64,000 nucleotides of DNA, taken from Haberlea rhodopensis (taxonomy: Eukaryota > Streptophyta > Magnoliopsida > Lamiales > Gesneriaceae). Of the stretch, positions 11,906 through 23,664 are shown one piece after another. A model generated the notes under the pieces. It saw only the letters and a program-made list of their open reading frames with translations. It searched no databases and was not told the origin of the DNA. The position numbers and the translations under genes were made by a program. The stretch spans positions 124,001 through 188,000 of the forward strand of contig CAJQUN010000333.1 of NCBI GenBank assembly GCA_907163345.1, read 5' to 3'. Position 1 is the first letter of the stretch. Every line of letters starts with the position of its first letter.

Positions 11906-13439
11906 CAACAAGTAAGCTAATATTTGATTAATCAAAGCAAGTAAATATTGCCTAAATTATATAAGTGGAATTTTGCATTTAAGTACAATTAGAATTTTAT
12001 AATTGAATGGCATTTTTTAGAATATATGTACATTTTGTATTACAAAAGTATTTAGGCTTGAGGCTTCAAAATGAAAGAGAAAAATAATATAATAAATTAC
12101 CATTTCTATCTATTTGTGGATTTGTATTTGAATTGAAATATTGGAGAAAAATTTTAATATCACAAAATTATGTGTCCTGAAAAATTTCTTCCATTTAGTA
12201 ATACATGATTTAAAAATCCGAATCAATATTGCTTAAGGCACTTAATAACCAAAAGCTAATTAAAATTAAGAGATCGTACTTTAAAAAAAAAATTCTATTT
12301 TATTTAAAAATCACAAAACCCAAAATATCAAACTTGTTAGAATTTAGTTTTAATTAATTTAATTAAAATTTTGGAAATAATATATATTTTGTTACTTTTA
12401 AGCTAAATAATCATGTGTGTAAAAATACAAAAGAAATTTGCACAATAACATAATAAAAAGAAAATCACATTTAAAAAATGAATTAATATGTCAAAAGCAA
12501 AACTTAATTGATAGTTTATTTGATACAAGTTAGGAAGTGCATTTTATTTTATTTTTTATTTTTTTGGGTATTAAAGACTGTATAGAGGATTTTTAATATA
12601 TATTATAAATCAGTACATTTTTTGGTTATGTACATTTATAAAATATGTTCTAAATAATTTTCTGGTATATATAAATAATAGAAAATATAAAAAAAACAGT
12701 AAAGCCAATTAAAGAACTACTATGATTAAATATATTTAAATTTCAAACTAAAAACCTATTTCCTTTTCTATATATTACATCCTTTATTTATAATGGAACT
12801 AAAAAAATAATATTCTTAATAATAAATATATATATTTTTTGAGTAGATAATAAATATATAGTTCATAACTTCAGATGCGTAGGTGCGCTGAAAGCTTAAC
12901 GGGCCCGTGTTACAGGCTTTGCATATTGGACCTAAGTCTACGAACTTAGCATTAGAATTGATTGGGCCAAGGCTAAGATAAAACTCAAGGCCATATAAGC
13001 ATGTGAGGATTTGTCCAAATTTATTGTAGTGCTTTGTTTTGTTGTATTTTGTAGTCATAGTGATTATACTTTGATAGCTTGGTTGTTGTTATTGTGCTTG
13101 TACACTAGTGACTTGTATTCTCAATGTATTCATACTTGTAATGCCAATATCCTTAAAATTGTAATTGCTAAAAAAAATAATAGGAAACTTTTATTTATGA
13201 AAATATAAATTCGTAAATGGACGAGTGAGTAGTTGTTACCCCATAAGCAGTGCAACTATTGGATGAAAATGTTTTTATCCAATAGTTAATCTGGCTTTAA
13301 CAATATTAGGGACAATATCAACTAAACCAAAACAGATACAGACTACATGTAGAACCCCATAAAAAAACATATTATAAGTAAAAGAGAGGACAAGTCTAGT
13401 CTATGAAAAAATTAAATATTACCTGAATGGATATAATAG
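11906..13439. other. AT-rich intergenic DNA
   Basis: No gene is supported. Open frames around 12816-13208 are short and have no recognisable domain. Confidence 0.5.
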
Positions 13440-13534
13440 GCGAAGCTAGGGGTTATTTATTTAAATAACCCCAATAAAACAAATAATTACAAAAATAACC
13501 CGAATTCTGAAAACATTTAAAAACTAACCTTACC

Positions 13535-13640
13535 CGCCAACTCAGTTGGCGGGTCCAATAGGTCACGCCAACTGAGTTGGCGTGACCATATAAAATATTG
13601 GTCACGCCAACTCAGTTGGCGTGACCACCGTTGAATAGTA
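13535..13640. repeat. Left cluster of GTCACGCCAACT palindromes
   Basis: Three consecutive near-perfect palindromes share the half-site GTCACGCCAACT. One is centred near 13545 (CCGCCAACTCAGTTGGCGG form), one near 13576 and one near 13612, followed by a truncated half at 13642. The central dinucleotide alternates between CTCAG and CTGAG forms. The outermost unit is part of the element's TIR. Confidence 0.85.
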
Positions 13641-13642
13641 GT

Positions 13643-13887
13643 CACGCCGTGATTAGATGAGGGTCAATGGTAATCTTATTACACCTATATACACCATAAA
13701 ACCCAAACCAATGTAACATACTTACAACACGTGTGTCTAATGGGCAAAGATCCCAAAAATAGCTGCTCGGATTTCTCACACGCAAGGGCCGATCAATATC
13801 ACCTGCCCATACATCTTCAGAACGATGACATGACTGCAATACCAACAGATGATCATCGATCGGGCCTGGTACATTCATCAGATCCAT
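13643..13887 (-). pseudogene. Truncated plant mobile domain (PMD / MAIN-like, PPP7L-like) exon
   Basis: The - strand encodes about 80 residues starting MDLMNVPGPIDDHLLVLQ, with HRSEDVWAG in the middle and GFYGVYRC...ITIDPHLITA at the end. This is the conserved N-terminal part of plant mobile domain proteins, where GPID..LL.LQ..HRS and GFYG...ID..LITA are diagnostic. PMD proteins occur both as host genes (MAIN family) and as passengers of MULE and Gypsy elements. The frame stops straight after LITA because the TGA of the GGCGTGAC palindrome lies in frame, and the rest of the PMD is absent. A TAG before the ATG could be an old splice acceptor. Confidence 0.7.
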
Positions 13888-14264
13888 CCTATTATATGAA
13901 ACAAAAAATATATTAGTACATATAAACAACATAAAGTAAACAAAATAAATTAAAACTGATAAAACATGACGATGCTACCGCCGACAACCACCAGCCATCA
14001 GCAACCGGCGGCGGCGGCGGCCGACGGCGCCCGACGGCGGCAGCAGACGGCGGGGGGCGGCGGACGGCAGCGAAAAAGTGTGACAGAAATTATTCACAGC
14101 GATATGATTTTTACCTCTAAATTCTGAATCTGAAACTACGAAGAGACTGGAAGCAAAATGAGAAAAAAACGATAGTAACTTGGAGGTCAAACGCGAGGAA
14201 GAATTTAGACTGTAAATCGCCGAAGTTGTTGCCGAAGAAGAAGGGTTGCGGAAATTTTATAACT

Positions 14265-14550
14265 CCAAGTCACGCCAACTCAGTTGGCGTGACCTTTAAT
14301 GGGTCACGCCAACTGAGTTGGCGTGACCAATAATTATTCCCACCAACTTGCAGCTCCAGTTGGCGTGAATAATGGTCACGCCAACTGGGTTGGCGTGACC
14401 GTAAAAAACAAAGGTCACGCCAACTCAGTTGGCGTGACTAATATATTTTAAATTGGTCACGCCAACTCAGTTGGCGTGACCAAAATTTTTTTAGGTGACG
14501 CCAACTGAGTTGGCGTGACCAATTGGACACGCCAACCCAGTTGGCGGTTT
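14265..14550. repeat. Right cluster of GTCACGCCAACT palindromes
   Basis: About seven units of the same palindrome lie at roughly 14270, 14303, 14373 (with CTGGGT centre), 14414, 14455, 14494 and 14525, plus one degenerate unit at about 14340. Spacers are short and differ from each other. The outermost, CACGCCAACCCAGTTGGCGG, belongs to the right TIR. Confidence 0.85.
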
Positions 14551-14641
14551 AGGTTACTTTTGAAATGTTTTTATTTTTCGGGTTATTTTTAAAATTATTT
14601 ATTTTATTAAGGTTATTTAATTAATAAACCCGCGAAGCTAG

Positions 14642-15107
14642 GGGTGTGCGGGGGCTCACGCACCCAAAAAAAATAAAATTCATGCTACATTTTTTTATAC
14701 CTCCGCTACTGGATATAAGACAATTCAAATCTATTAAGTCTAATCCGATCACCAATTTTTTGATAGGAATATTGGAAATGAAACCATCCAGAGATATGGA
14801 TCTCAGAAGCTAATGCATCTGCAACAATCGATTGTGTTTGTATATAATTGTCATGGCAGAAGAGGTATTCGGACGAAAATATGTTTATTTCATATTTTGT
14901 TTTAATTTTTTTTTTTAAATATAAGAATTCGTTCTTAATAATTTTTTTTGAATTATTTTTTCTAGATTTCTAGATCTGTAGCTTCTTGTATCCAAAATTG
15001 TGGACCAAAATAGGAACGCCCAGAAGTTTCGGAACAGCTGATTGAGGAAACAGAGTTGAAAAAGGAGCTTTAAAAGCAAAGCGAAAGTTTAACGGTATTT
15101 ATTCACA
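14642..15107. other. Intergenic DNA and glutaredoxin leader
   Basis: No gene is supported before the glutaredoxin start. The last 120 bases (GAAACAGAGTTGAAAAAGG...) are probably its 5' UTR. Confidence 0.5.
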
Positions 15108-16940
15108 ATGGCATCAATGGCGGGCACAATTCTCATGCCAATTCAAGGACTCAATTCCGGTTCTCTTACCCTTTCGTATTCTTCTCTCTTTCCAAAACAC
15201 ATATCAAATCAGTACTCCCGCGGTATCGCTAAATCTTGCAGTACAATATCGAGAAACGAGTGGCCGATCAAGTTTCGGGTCATGGGCTGTGCTTCATTCG
15301 GATCACGGTTGGAGCAAACCGTGAGGACGACAATTGGAGAGAACCCAGTTGTGGTTTACTCCAAAACTTGGTGTTCGTAAGCATCTGCTATGTTTATTTC
15401 TTGGATTTATTTTGTCTAGCTCGAACTTTGTTTGACTTATTTTATTTCAAGATTATGTTTTTTTTCTGCAATGTGAAGTGGGTTTCTTGAATTTTGTTGT
15501 GTAAGATACTGTTCGGAGGTGAAATCTTTGTTTAAGAGACTAGATGTGGAGCCACTTGTTGTTGAATTGGACAAATTAGGTATATTTTGATCTCTCCTTT
15601 TCGAGCATGGCATGAGGTTTTTTGATTATGAGTTAAATTTTAGTTTCTTGTTCATTAAAAATGTGTTCTTGTTTAAGAATGTTGTTTATCTGCTGGCGTT
15701 AATAGCTTGAACTTAGAACTTAGATCAATATAGTTACATTGTGTTGCTTTGTTGAGAAAATGATTGTTTCTGAGAGACAGAAGGTGTTGATAACTGTTCT
15801 TGGGGATATTTGAAAGGAACGATTGTTGAAGGAAAACAGAAGGCGTTGATTTGGGGATATTTGAAAGTAATGATTGTTGAGAGACAGAAGTTGTTGCTAA
15901 CTATTCTTGGGGATATTTTAAAGTAATGATTGTTGATGAGAGACAGAAGGTGTTGATAACTATTCTTGGGAATATTGAAGTATATATTCAAGAATTGTTT
16001 CTTACATTTGAGATTCTTCAACATGTTTACGTCTATGATATGCCGTCATTGTAGAAGGCATCAATCTCATTGAAGAATTTCAATCCAAACTTCATTTTAT
16101 TAGTTTAATTTCGAGAAGTTAGAAGAATTTTGCCAAGCAGGGGACAGATACAGAAGTTTTTGTCAAGTATCTCGATCCTATACATACCTTTTTTTACTGT
16201 ATATATATGTCTATGCCACGTGTTCAATAGCCTGTTATGTTTAAAAAGAATTTGTTGGCATTAGAAATTTCCCTTTTGGGAGGCAATGTTTGGTTTTTCT
16301 GAAGACTGATTCGAGCTTGTGTAGATGAGCTGGTTAACAATTTCGATATTCATTTCAATGGAACAGCATAAAAATAGCTATGACTGAGGATTTTAAGTGG
16401 TTCCACTCTTTGTAAGATTTCAGTTTGCATACACAACCATATACCCCGGTCATTTCTGATGCGCGTGGATTTTAAATTTTCTCATTTCCAGGTCCTCAAG
16501 GACCACAACTGCAGAAAACTTTAAAAAGACTTACTGGACAACATACTGTTCCCAATGTATTTATAGGTAAGAAGCATTAGAAGCACATGGCAGATCCAAA
16601 TTCCATTGCTTTCACCAAGTATGAATTCGACCTCAATGCGCATAAGTCATAAGTCTTTTTCTTTATGCACACTAAAATTGATTTTTCTTGACAGGGGGAA
16701 AGCATATCGGCGGTTGTACAGGTACTTCTTCATCGGGGCTATCCTCCTATGAGGGATATCGTGGCTAAACATATTAGTTTTGTTTCTTAGAAAAAGTGAA
16801 AAATTTCAAAGTGGTTATACGTAAGCATTTTTTAAATAAATCCCTTATTGTTTCTTGATGCAGATACTGTCAGGCTACACCGTAAAGGCGAACTCAAGCC
16901 TTTGCTATCGCAAATCTTTGCCATGAAATCAGAGAGCTAG
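15108..16940 (+). CDS. GRXC5: Plastid glutaredoxin, GRXC5/GRXS12 type
   Basis: Glutathione-dependent thiol oxidoreductase of the stroma, reducing protein disulfides or glutathionylated proteins; family members of this type can also bind a [2Fe-2S] cluster as a dimer. Exons are 15108-15376, 15506-15579, 16492-16566, 16695-16721 and 16864-16940, giving about 173 residues. Residues 1 to about 65 form a Ser/Arg-rich plastid transit peptide. The domain follows with ENPVVVYSKTWCSYCSEVK (active site C89-S-Y-C92, split by intron 1 inside Ser90), TVP at 133-135 and the glutathione-binding GGKHIGGCTD (141-149). CSYC rather than CSYS points to GRXC5 in the Arabidopsis naming, though many plants have one gene covering both. 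All junctions keep frame. Confidence 0.93.
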
Positions 16941-17599
16941 CTCGGGGCTTATTATCGGTCAAGGAAGCCTTTGTTTTACTCAGCAGTCTCAGCTAGTTGA
17001 AATTGACCATCCAATATGTCATTTGTATTCTAGTTTTTTCTGTTTGTTCTCAATAAACAAGATATTCATCCATTTATAGCTATCCATTTTTACCTTTTTT
17101 CTCGCTCTTTTAAGTGAATAAACTTGACGCCCCTCTCTACTTCCAGGATAAACAGAGGATTTTCTCTTTATTTTATTTTTTTGTTTTCAAAGATTAAAAA
17201 ATGGCAGTAATCCTGGGAACCAAATCATGTATTACCATGTATGGCGCTCTTGAAAATGTCACGGTATCGGATAGTGTATAAGTGAGGGACTGAAGTTATG
17301 AGAAGCTGAATAGAAACCGAACGAAAAGTATAGAGATGATATATTTGCTCAACAATATCTATAAGGCTTATCTGTAATAATATATAAAGTCATGGATTTC
17401 TTGTAAATAATATTAATTAATTTTTATAATATATCCAAAATTTACTTATCAATGTGTGTTGCATTCGTGTCTAATTTTGCTTACCCCTGTAGCAGTGTAT
17501 CGTGGTAAATTGAAAGGGGAAATTGTATCCTATAGCCCATCATTTTGCTTTTGTTTCTTGCAATTCTAGTCTTTTTCTCCACGCAGCGCGATATAGCAT
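16941..17599. other. Glutaredoxin 3' region and intergenic DNA
   Basis: A probable polyadenylation signal AATAAA lies at about 17051. No further gene until the exonuclease-like fragment. Confidence 0.5.
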
Positions 17600-17917
17600 T
17601 GATCTCACCGTTGTTGGGTTGAGATTGACAAAGATGTCTCCAAACTACGCAATGAGTATGGCTTGCGCTCTGGCAGCGCAGCCAACATTCAAGCGATGAC
17701 GATGACACGGTGGCTGATGAATTTCCTGCGGAAGCCATGGATGAAAGAGCTGGCCAGATGCATGGCGGGGTTGTACGTGGAGAAGCCGAGTCATGTGAGT
17801 CGTAGCAATTGGGAGGCCAGGGGTTTGAGCTTGGAGCAGGTTGAGTATGCTAGCATAGATGCTTATGCTTCTTACAGGATTGGACGCAAGTTTTTCATCA
17901 GTGGTTCTGGGAGTTAA
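17600..17917 (+). pseudogene. Fragment of a Werner-exonuclease-like (DEDDy 3'-5' exonuclease) gene
   Basis: About 100 codons in one frame from VEIDKDVSKL to the stop at 17917 resemble the C-terminal half of plant WEX-like proteins. They include the block PWMKELARCMAGLYVEKPSHV, then SNWEARGLSLEQVEYASIDAYASYRIGR, which carries the exo III motif Y-x3-D (YASID). The exo I DxE motif and most of the first half are missing. At 17610-17620 the expected FVGV is broken by one missing base, so upstream sequence is out of frame and no usable ATG precedes it. I read it as a 5'-truncated pseudogene. Transcript support could still show a short expressed product. Confidence 0.7.
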
Positions 17918-18480
17918 ATTTGATTTTTAATGTTATTGGGTACCAGTAAAATAGAATAATTATAAGCTTCAAAATTAGAGTAAAATTGCAATATATATTG
18001 GGAAATAAATAAACGGAAATGGGATATATCGATTATTGTGTGGTTTTGGAACAAAACTGAGAAGTAGGAAAGAAATGAATACAATGTGCTACGAGCTCCA
18101 AAAGTTTGAACAATAATAAATTCATTATAGTTTAAATAATAATATCAAGTTTCATTGCTATGTATTTTATGTCAAAACATAGATGATACAGTTGTAATTT
18201 TTCCTATATATATATTACAAACTATAGGAGTTATATTGTATATAACTATTTTACAGGGATCTATCCGTTATTATTGAAATTATATATCAAAATATAATAA
18301 ATCTTTTATAAGGGTAGATAATCATAATTTTTACTTTTCATTATTTATTGGGTCAAGCCCTTTGAAACGGCCCAATTCACAATGTTTTGAGAAGCCCAAA
18401 ATCAAATTAAGGAAACTGCACCCTACTTTACCTTGTCTTTGTCTCCGTCTGCCATGAATTCATTTGATTTTCTGCATCTG
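17918..18480. other. Intergenic DNA upstream of argininosuccinate synthase
   Basis: AT-rich to about 18330, then a mixed promoter region. No gene and no sharp TATA box recognised. Confidence 0.5.
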
Positions 18481-18844
18481 TTCAGTGAATCCTTCATTCA
18501 CTTTCTTGCTTTGACAGTTCAGGTGAATTAATTGCCGGCAAAGGCCACGCCGATCTGTTCTCGGTAACATGTTTCCTGTCTCTTCTTCTAATCTGGTTGC
18601 CTTTTTACGCTTTAATTTCTTTTTCTTTTTCATTTTGTTTTACTTTTATTTTATATGTTTTTTAATCGTATTTTCCCTTTGGAGTTCAGTCGATTTCTTG
18701 ATAGGCTTATTGTTTTTCGGGGATTGTTGAGCTATTTTTATGCATCTACGTGCGTTGTTGTTTGACTGCTTGATTGAATTGATGTACGTGTGTGTTTTGG
18801 CGCTCGCATTCTTATGAATGTATATCATAATTCTACATTTTCAG
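18481..18844 (+). promoter_or_regulatory. Probable 5' UTR exon and leader intron of the ASS gene
   Basis: A plausible leader exon ends ...GATCTGTTCTCG at 18563, followed by a GTAACA donor. A T-rich stretch leads to the acceptor TTTCAG at 18839-18844, and the start codon follows 37 bases later. Introns in plant 5' UTRs often raise expression. The call rests on splice-site shape only. Confidence 0.45.
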
Positions 18845-18880
18845 ACAGAAATCATATTGCTCACTTCATTGGGCAAAAGA

Positions 18881-21800
18881 ATGGCTCAGTTGCATGGGAT
18901 TTCTTCGTGTTCTAGTACTAAGATCCTTTTCCATAGTCCTAAAAGAGGTATTTTACAGTGTACATTCTGTTCTTTTGTTGAGAATGACTGTTTGGTTTTT
19001 ATACATGGTTCTGAATTTTTTTTTAAGTAATTTTTTCCAATGTTAATTTAGGTCGCATGTACGATATCGTTCACTGCCCAAGAAAGATGGCTCCGGAACA
19101 AGAGGTATTTTGTTCTTCGCCATTCAAATGCACCATTTTTATAACGATAATAGGGGTCGCTTTCTTGAGGATTTTCTTCTGTCCCTTTCCTCAATGCCAG
19201 GTAGGAGTAAAATCCAGTGAGTTTAATGGGCATGCAGTTGTCCAACCCAGATCTAACTTTGGTTTCACATCTGGCAATCGTGGTACAAGCTTCATTGCTC
19301 TATATTGCACGTTTCCATGTTATGTTTATCTTGTTTTTCTGTTCATGGTCTTATAACTGCAACATGAAATGGAGTTTTTTTCCCCGAAGTGCAATTGATA
19401 TTTTCCACAAAATGTGGTGGCTTCGCAGCAGCAGTTTTGCTTTGCTTTTTCCCTGCCCAGTTATATCCTTGATCATGCGTGCCTGTTAAGGCAAAAAGAT
19501 CGGCTCAAAGGGAGCTCTCTTTCTATGCGGTTACATGGAAATGCTATCAATTTCTCCCAATCACAAAATAATTATAGTAATGGTTCAACATTTCAACACG
19601 AGTTTATAATTCTTGTAGCCCTGACCCCTAATGAATTTGTTTGATGCAGCTATTCGAGCAGGTTTGGCTAGTGACAAAGAGACAACGGTTTCTGGTGATA
19701 TGTATGGAAAAATTCTGCATAAAAAATTAAACAAAGTGGTCCTGGCCTATAGTGGTGGTTTAGATACCTCTGTAATAGTACCTTGGCTTAGGTATGTTTA
19801 TTGCTTCATCTTTTGAAAGATACCACACTTGTTACTTAGTGTATTAACGTTTATTTTCCTGCTTTGGCAATGCAGGGAAAATTATGGCTGCGAAGTTGTT
19901 TGCTTCACTGCAGATGTTGGCCAAGTATGTGAAATCAAATATCCACAGTTTCATCAATTCATAAAAATCGGAAATTTATATTGAATTACAGTTGAAAATA
20001 CAATGAGAGTGATTGGTGAAGTGAAGTTAATTATGTTGTTGACAGAGAACATAAAGTAAGGATGTAAGGGTAGGCATAGTTTGCTCTTTTTCTCTTGTTT
20101 ACTGTCTTGTGCGTGATCAAAATCTTTAAATTTAGGGCATTCAAGAATTAGAAGGTCTGGAACAAAAGGCCAAGGTTAGTGGAGCGTGTCAACTTGTGGT
20201 GAAGGATCTGAAAGAAGAATTTGTGAGAGATTTTATATTTCCTTGCTTGCGAGCTGGTGCTATCTATGAGAGGAAGTACTTGCTTGGGACTTCAATGGCA
20301 CGGCCTGTTATTGCTAAGGTACTTTATGAAAAATATATAAAAGGAAAGTCGAGATTTCACTTCTTCAGATAGTATCATTCACTCCTTGTTTTTTGTTTCT
20401 TTTATTCTAAAATGAGTCCATCTTTTTCAATTATTGGATGAAGTCGTATTGTTGAGTTTCAAATGTCCTCATTTCCTGTTTGTTTTGACATTTTATTCGT
20501 TAATGCCTCTTCTCAGCTATTCTATTTCATGAAAAATTCCTTTGGGTTTTCTCTTTAGTTTTGTGTTGTTTAATTCTCTAATTGTACGTGTTAACGCATT
20601 GAAAATGCAGGCCATGGTTGATGTTGCCAAAGAAGTTGGAGCTGATGCTGTTTCTCATGGATGTACAGGAAAAGGAAATGACCAGGCATGTATAGTATTT
20701 CTGTTGATACAATTTGATTCTTATTGAAGCTTATCCTTTCATGTTTGTTTTGCTCTTCTTTGTTACAGGTTCGGTTTGAGCTCACCTTCTTTGCTCTGAA
20801 TCCTGAACTCAGTGTTGTTGCTCCTTGGAGGGAATGGGAAATAAAAGGAAGAGAAGATGCAATTGAATATGCTGTAAAGCATAATGTGCCTGTTCCAGTG
20901 ACAAAGAAATCCATTTACAGCAGAGATAGGAATCTGTGGCACCTCAGTCATGAGGTAACTGTAGATTTCGCATGCTTTAAACCCTGTTATATTCTGATTT
21001 CTGTGAGGAAATTTCATAACATTATCTATGTAAATCGGTAAGATCACCGATGAATTTGGTGCAGAAGTATCTCGTTTTATTTCTGATAAAAATTGAATTT
21101 ACAAGAGTTCTATTAAATATAATTTACAATTTGATCAAACTAAATCTATTTGCTCTCTTATCCTATTATCTTATAATTCAAATTCTAAAATACAAATCTT
21201 TTATCTTATCGACAATCTATATAATATATTCATACCCTTCAGATATTTTTACGGCACCTGATTAAATATCCAATATTACTAGTCTGGACTGCTCATTCTA
21301 AGCCAATATGGACTGCATAATCTGTCAGCTGGTTGAGTCATTAAAAGCAACAGCAGGCATATGGGATAAGGAGATTTAAAAATTTTAACGACTGTGATCT
21401 TATAATGTGTCAATGCTCTTTACCTTTGGTCCTTATTGTCCAAATGTTAACATCAATTTTGGTATATAAACGTTCAAGGGGGATATCTTGGAAGACCCAG
21501 CAAAGGAGCCTATGGAGGACATGTACATGATGACTGTTGACCCCAAAGAGGCACCGGATCAGCCTGAGTTAGTGACTATTGCTTCTTTTATTTTCGTTTC
21601 AGAATCATTCATCCCCTACAATTATTACCTTTACGTTACTTTGTGCATATTTACGATTAACTATTGGCTACTTCTCTTCTACTTAATAGTCCCATACATG
21701 CAGGTATGTGAATATTGGTATAGTTGAGGGTCTCCCTGTTTCAATAAATGGAAAGAAACTATCTCCTGCATCTCTTCTCTCAGAGCTGAACGAAATTGGT

Positions 21801-22256
21801 GGCAAGCATGGGATTGGCCGTGTAGATATGGTTGAAAATCGTCTCGTGGGAATGAAGAGCCGTGGGGTGTATGAAACTCCTGGTGGGACAATCCTCTTCA
21901 CAGCTGTGAGAGAACTCGAGTCTCTAACACTTGATCGTGAAACCATGCAAACGAAGGATTTTCTTGCCTTGAAGTATGCTGAGTTAGTATATGCTGGCAG
22001 GTGGTTTGATCCACTTCGTGAGTCGATGGATGCTTTCATGAAGGAAATCACAAAAACTACCAGTGGATCAGCTACTCTCAAACTTTATAAAGGATCTGTG
22101 AGTGTAACAGGCAGGGAAAGTCCCAACAGTCTCTATAGACAAGACATCTCCTCATTCGAGAGTGGGGAAATCTACAATCAAGCCGATGCTGCTGGCTTCA
22201 TACGGCTCTATGGATTGCCAATGAGGGTTCGTGCTATGCTTGACAAGAGCCTCTAA
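18881..22256 (+). CDS. ASS: Argininosuccinate synthase, plastid
   Basis: Joins citrulline and aspartate with ATP to give argininosuccinate, the penultimate step of arginine synthesis in the plastid. Ten coding exons: 18881-18947, 19052-19104, 19201-19282, 19650-19791, 19876-19924, 20136-20318, 20611-20685, 20769-20954, 21479-21567 and 21704-22256. They total 492 residues, equal to the family norm. Residues 1 to about 90 are a poorly conserved transit peptide. The PP-loop motif SGGLDTS is at 102-108, followed by FTADVGQG, LLGTSMARPVIAK, GCTGKGNDQVRFE, SIYSRDRNLWHLSHEG and MKSRGVYETPGGTIL, all typical ArgG blocks. Every junction keeps frame. Intron 7 starts with GC instead of GT (CAG at 20685 then GCATGT), the only donor that restores NDQ-VRFE. 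Confidence 0.97.
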
Positions 22257-23527
22257 TATAATTGACTAGGCCAATCTGACTGTCTCAGCTTTGCAAACTC
22301 AAGGTTGTATTGCACTATGCTGATTCTGTGTTAAGTTGTTGTCTTGATCCATTCACAGAGTCGACTGAGTTTCGTGATACAAACTTGAAAGTACCGGCCA
22401 GGGAACTTAATGCAGTGCAGATGCAAATCTTTATCTACTACCGAGCTCCTTTCAGCATTTGATAGAGACCATCAATTTTCACCTGCATGCCATCAATGGT
22501 CTAAGAATGAAGTCTTTGGCTTATACAACAATAATATTAAAATATGATCATTTTATTTAACCTGCAAGCTTAAGAATTCTGTATCGTATCATCTTCAGTG
22601 ATGCTCACTGATTATTTTCTGGACACAATTCAAAGAGCTCAGGTTCAACTATTACTTTTTTTTTTATGTACTCAAACCTCTCTGGTGTCGAAGCAAATTT
22701 GGAAACAACCCTATTTGATGATTTTATGGTATTGCTCTTGGTTTGATTTTAAAATCATAATATGCATAAAGCTTCAAAATGACATGCAATGCAACCCGAG
22801 AATGTTACTCGGCTACACAAGATCCATACAATTCTAGCGTCTACCTCCTAAGTTATATGATCTATCCCACCCTCCACCTGTTTTAGCTGTTGTAAATTGT
22901 CCAAAAACAAAATGTCACAGAACCAAAAAATCAGAGGTGAACAATCACCCACTGTAAAACAACTAGGCACAACTATTTATAATATGTCATGTATAATATG
23001 CAATGTGTGCGCTGTGAAATGCAATGTCGTGCATGAGAAAATGAAATCTTGATGCACAAGAAAAAGGGATAATAATCTTAATATCTACACGACTCAATGT
23101 TTAGGAGGGACAAACTCCGGGGCGGATGCATGTAAAGGCAAGAGAGGAAAAAGTGCTCATATATCCCTTAAAATTGCATTAAACCCCCCAAAAGTGGAGA
23201 TTGTCCACTTAAAATTGTATTTTCACTCTTAAATATGTCCCCTATGTTTAATGTTTTTTTGTCCCTAACCTAAGTTCTAAATCTGCCACTGGACACCGAA
23301 TACTCTGATCAAGATAACATGCGGCAAAGCCCTATCCGGAACTGTGGTGCTTCGCGTTGGTGATCCTCTCCGCATTGTCTCAACCGCAGTCCCATTCAGT
23401 ATTCTAAAATCATATATCTAGCCAATTGGCCTACAATACCCAGATTTCAAAGAAAGAATGCTGGGTATGCATCAATATCAATGTTCTAATCATACTCATG
23501 ATGCCTGCCAATATTGTAATAGTGTTG
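22257..23527. other. ASS 3' region and intergenic DNA with a possible hAT-like MITE
   Basis: The ASS 3' UTR runs into gene-free sequence. At about 23116-23290 the ends TCCGGGGCGGATGC and (reverse complemented) AGTGGCAGATTTAG resemble hAT tips, and GGACAAAC / GGACACCG flank them. The match is weak and I do not claim a full element. Confidence 0.35.
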
Positions 23528-23664
23528 AGAATTGTCCTACGATGGGAGTTAAGAAACCATACTAGCTCTTTATAAGATACACGAGCTTACCAATTGGTTT
23601 TGAGTAGCCAATATATCTTATAAAGAGCTAGCATGATTTCTAAACCCCCAATATGAACAATTCT
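23528..23664. mobile_element. Small fold-back element (MITE-like), 137 bp
   Basis: The arms AGAATTGTCC...CTAGCTCTTTATAAGATA and their reverse complement (TATCTTATAAAGAGCTAG...GAACAATTCT) span about 55 bp each around a short loop. AAGAAACCATACTAGCTC pairs with GAGCTAGCATGATTTCT at about 90 percent. The structure alone supports this. I could not define a target duplication. Confidence 0.6.

Larger units (their letters stand above)
13440..14641. mobile_element. MULE-like element with long TIRs, captured plant-mobile-domain exon and palindrome arrays
   Basis: A perfect 10-bp duplication GCGAAGCTAG lies at 13440-13449 and 14632-14641. Inside it are terminal inverted repeats of roughly 100 bp: left GGGTTATTTATTTAAATAAC and right, reverse complemented, GGGTTTATTAATTAAATAAC, both running on through AATAACCCGAA and ending in CCGCCAAC. 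A 9-11 bp target duplication with long TIRs is the hallmark of Mutator-like elements. The interior has a truncated PMD exon, a very GC-rich CGG-repeat patch (13976-14070) and two clusters of a palindromic unit. No transposase is present, so it is non-autonomous. Confidence 0.8.

Noticed and set aside
13975..14190. Minus-strand frame rich in Arg within the GC-rich patch
   Set aside because: Translation of CGG repeats; no family match and no start context.
13530..14560. CRISPR-like array of palindromic repeats
   Set aside because: Units are full palindromes starting within the TIRs of a transposon, with irregular spacers and no cas genes.
17481..17738. Minus-strand frame of 85 codons
   Set aside because: Antisense of the WEX-like fragment, whose + frame has clear family motifs.
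21683..22081. Minus-strand frame of 132 codons in argininosuccinate synthase
   Set aside because: Antisense of the last ASS exon.
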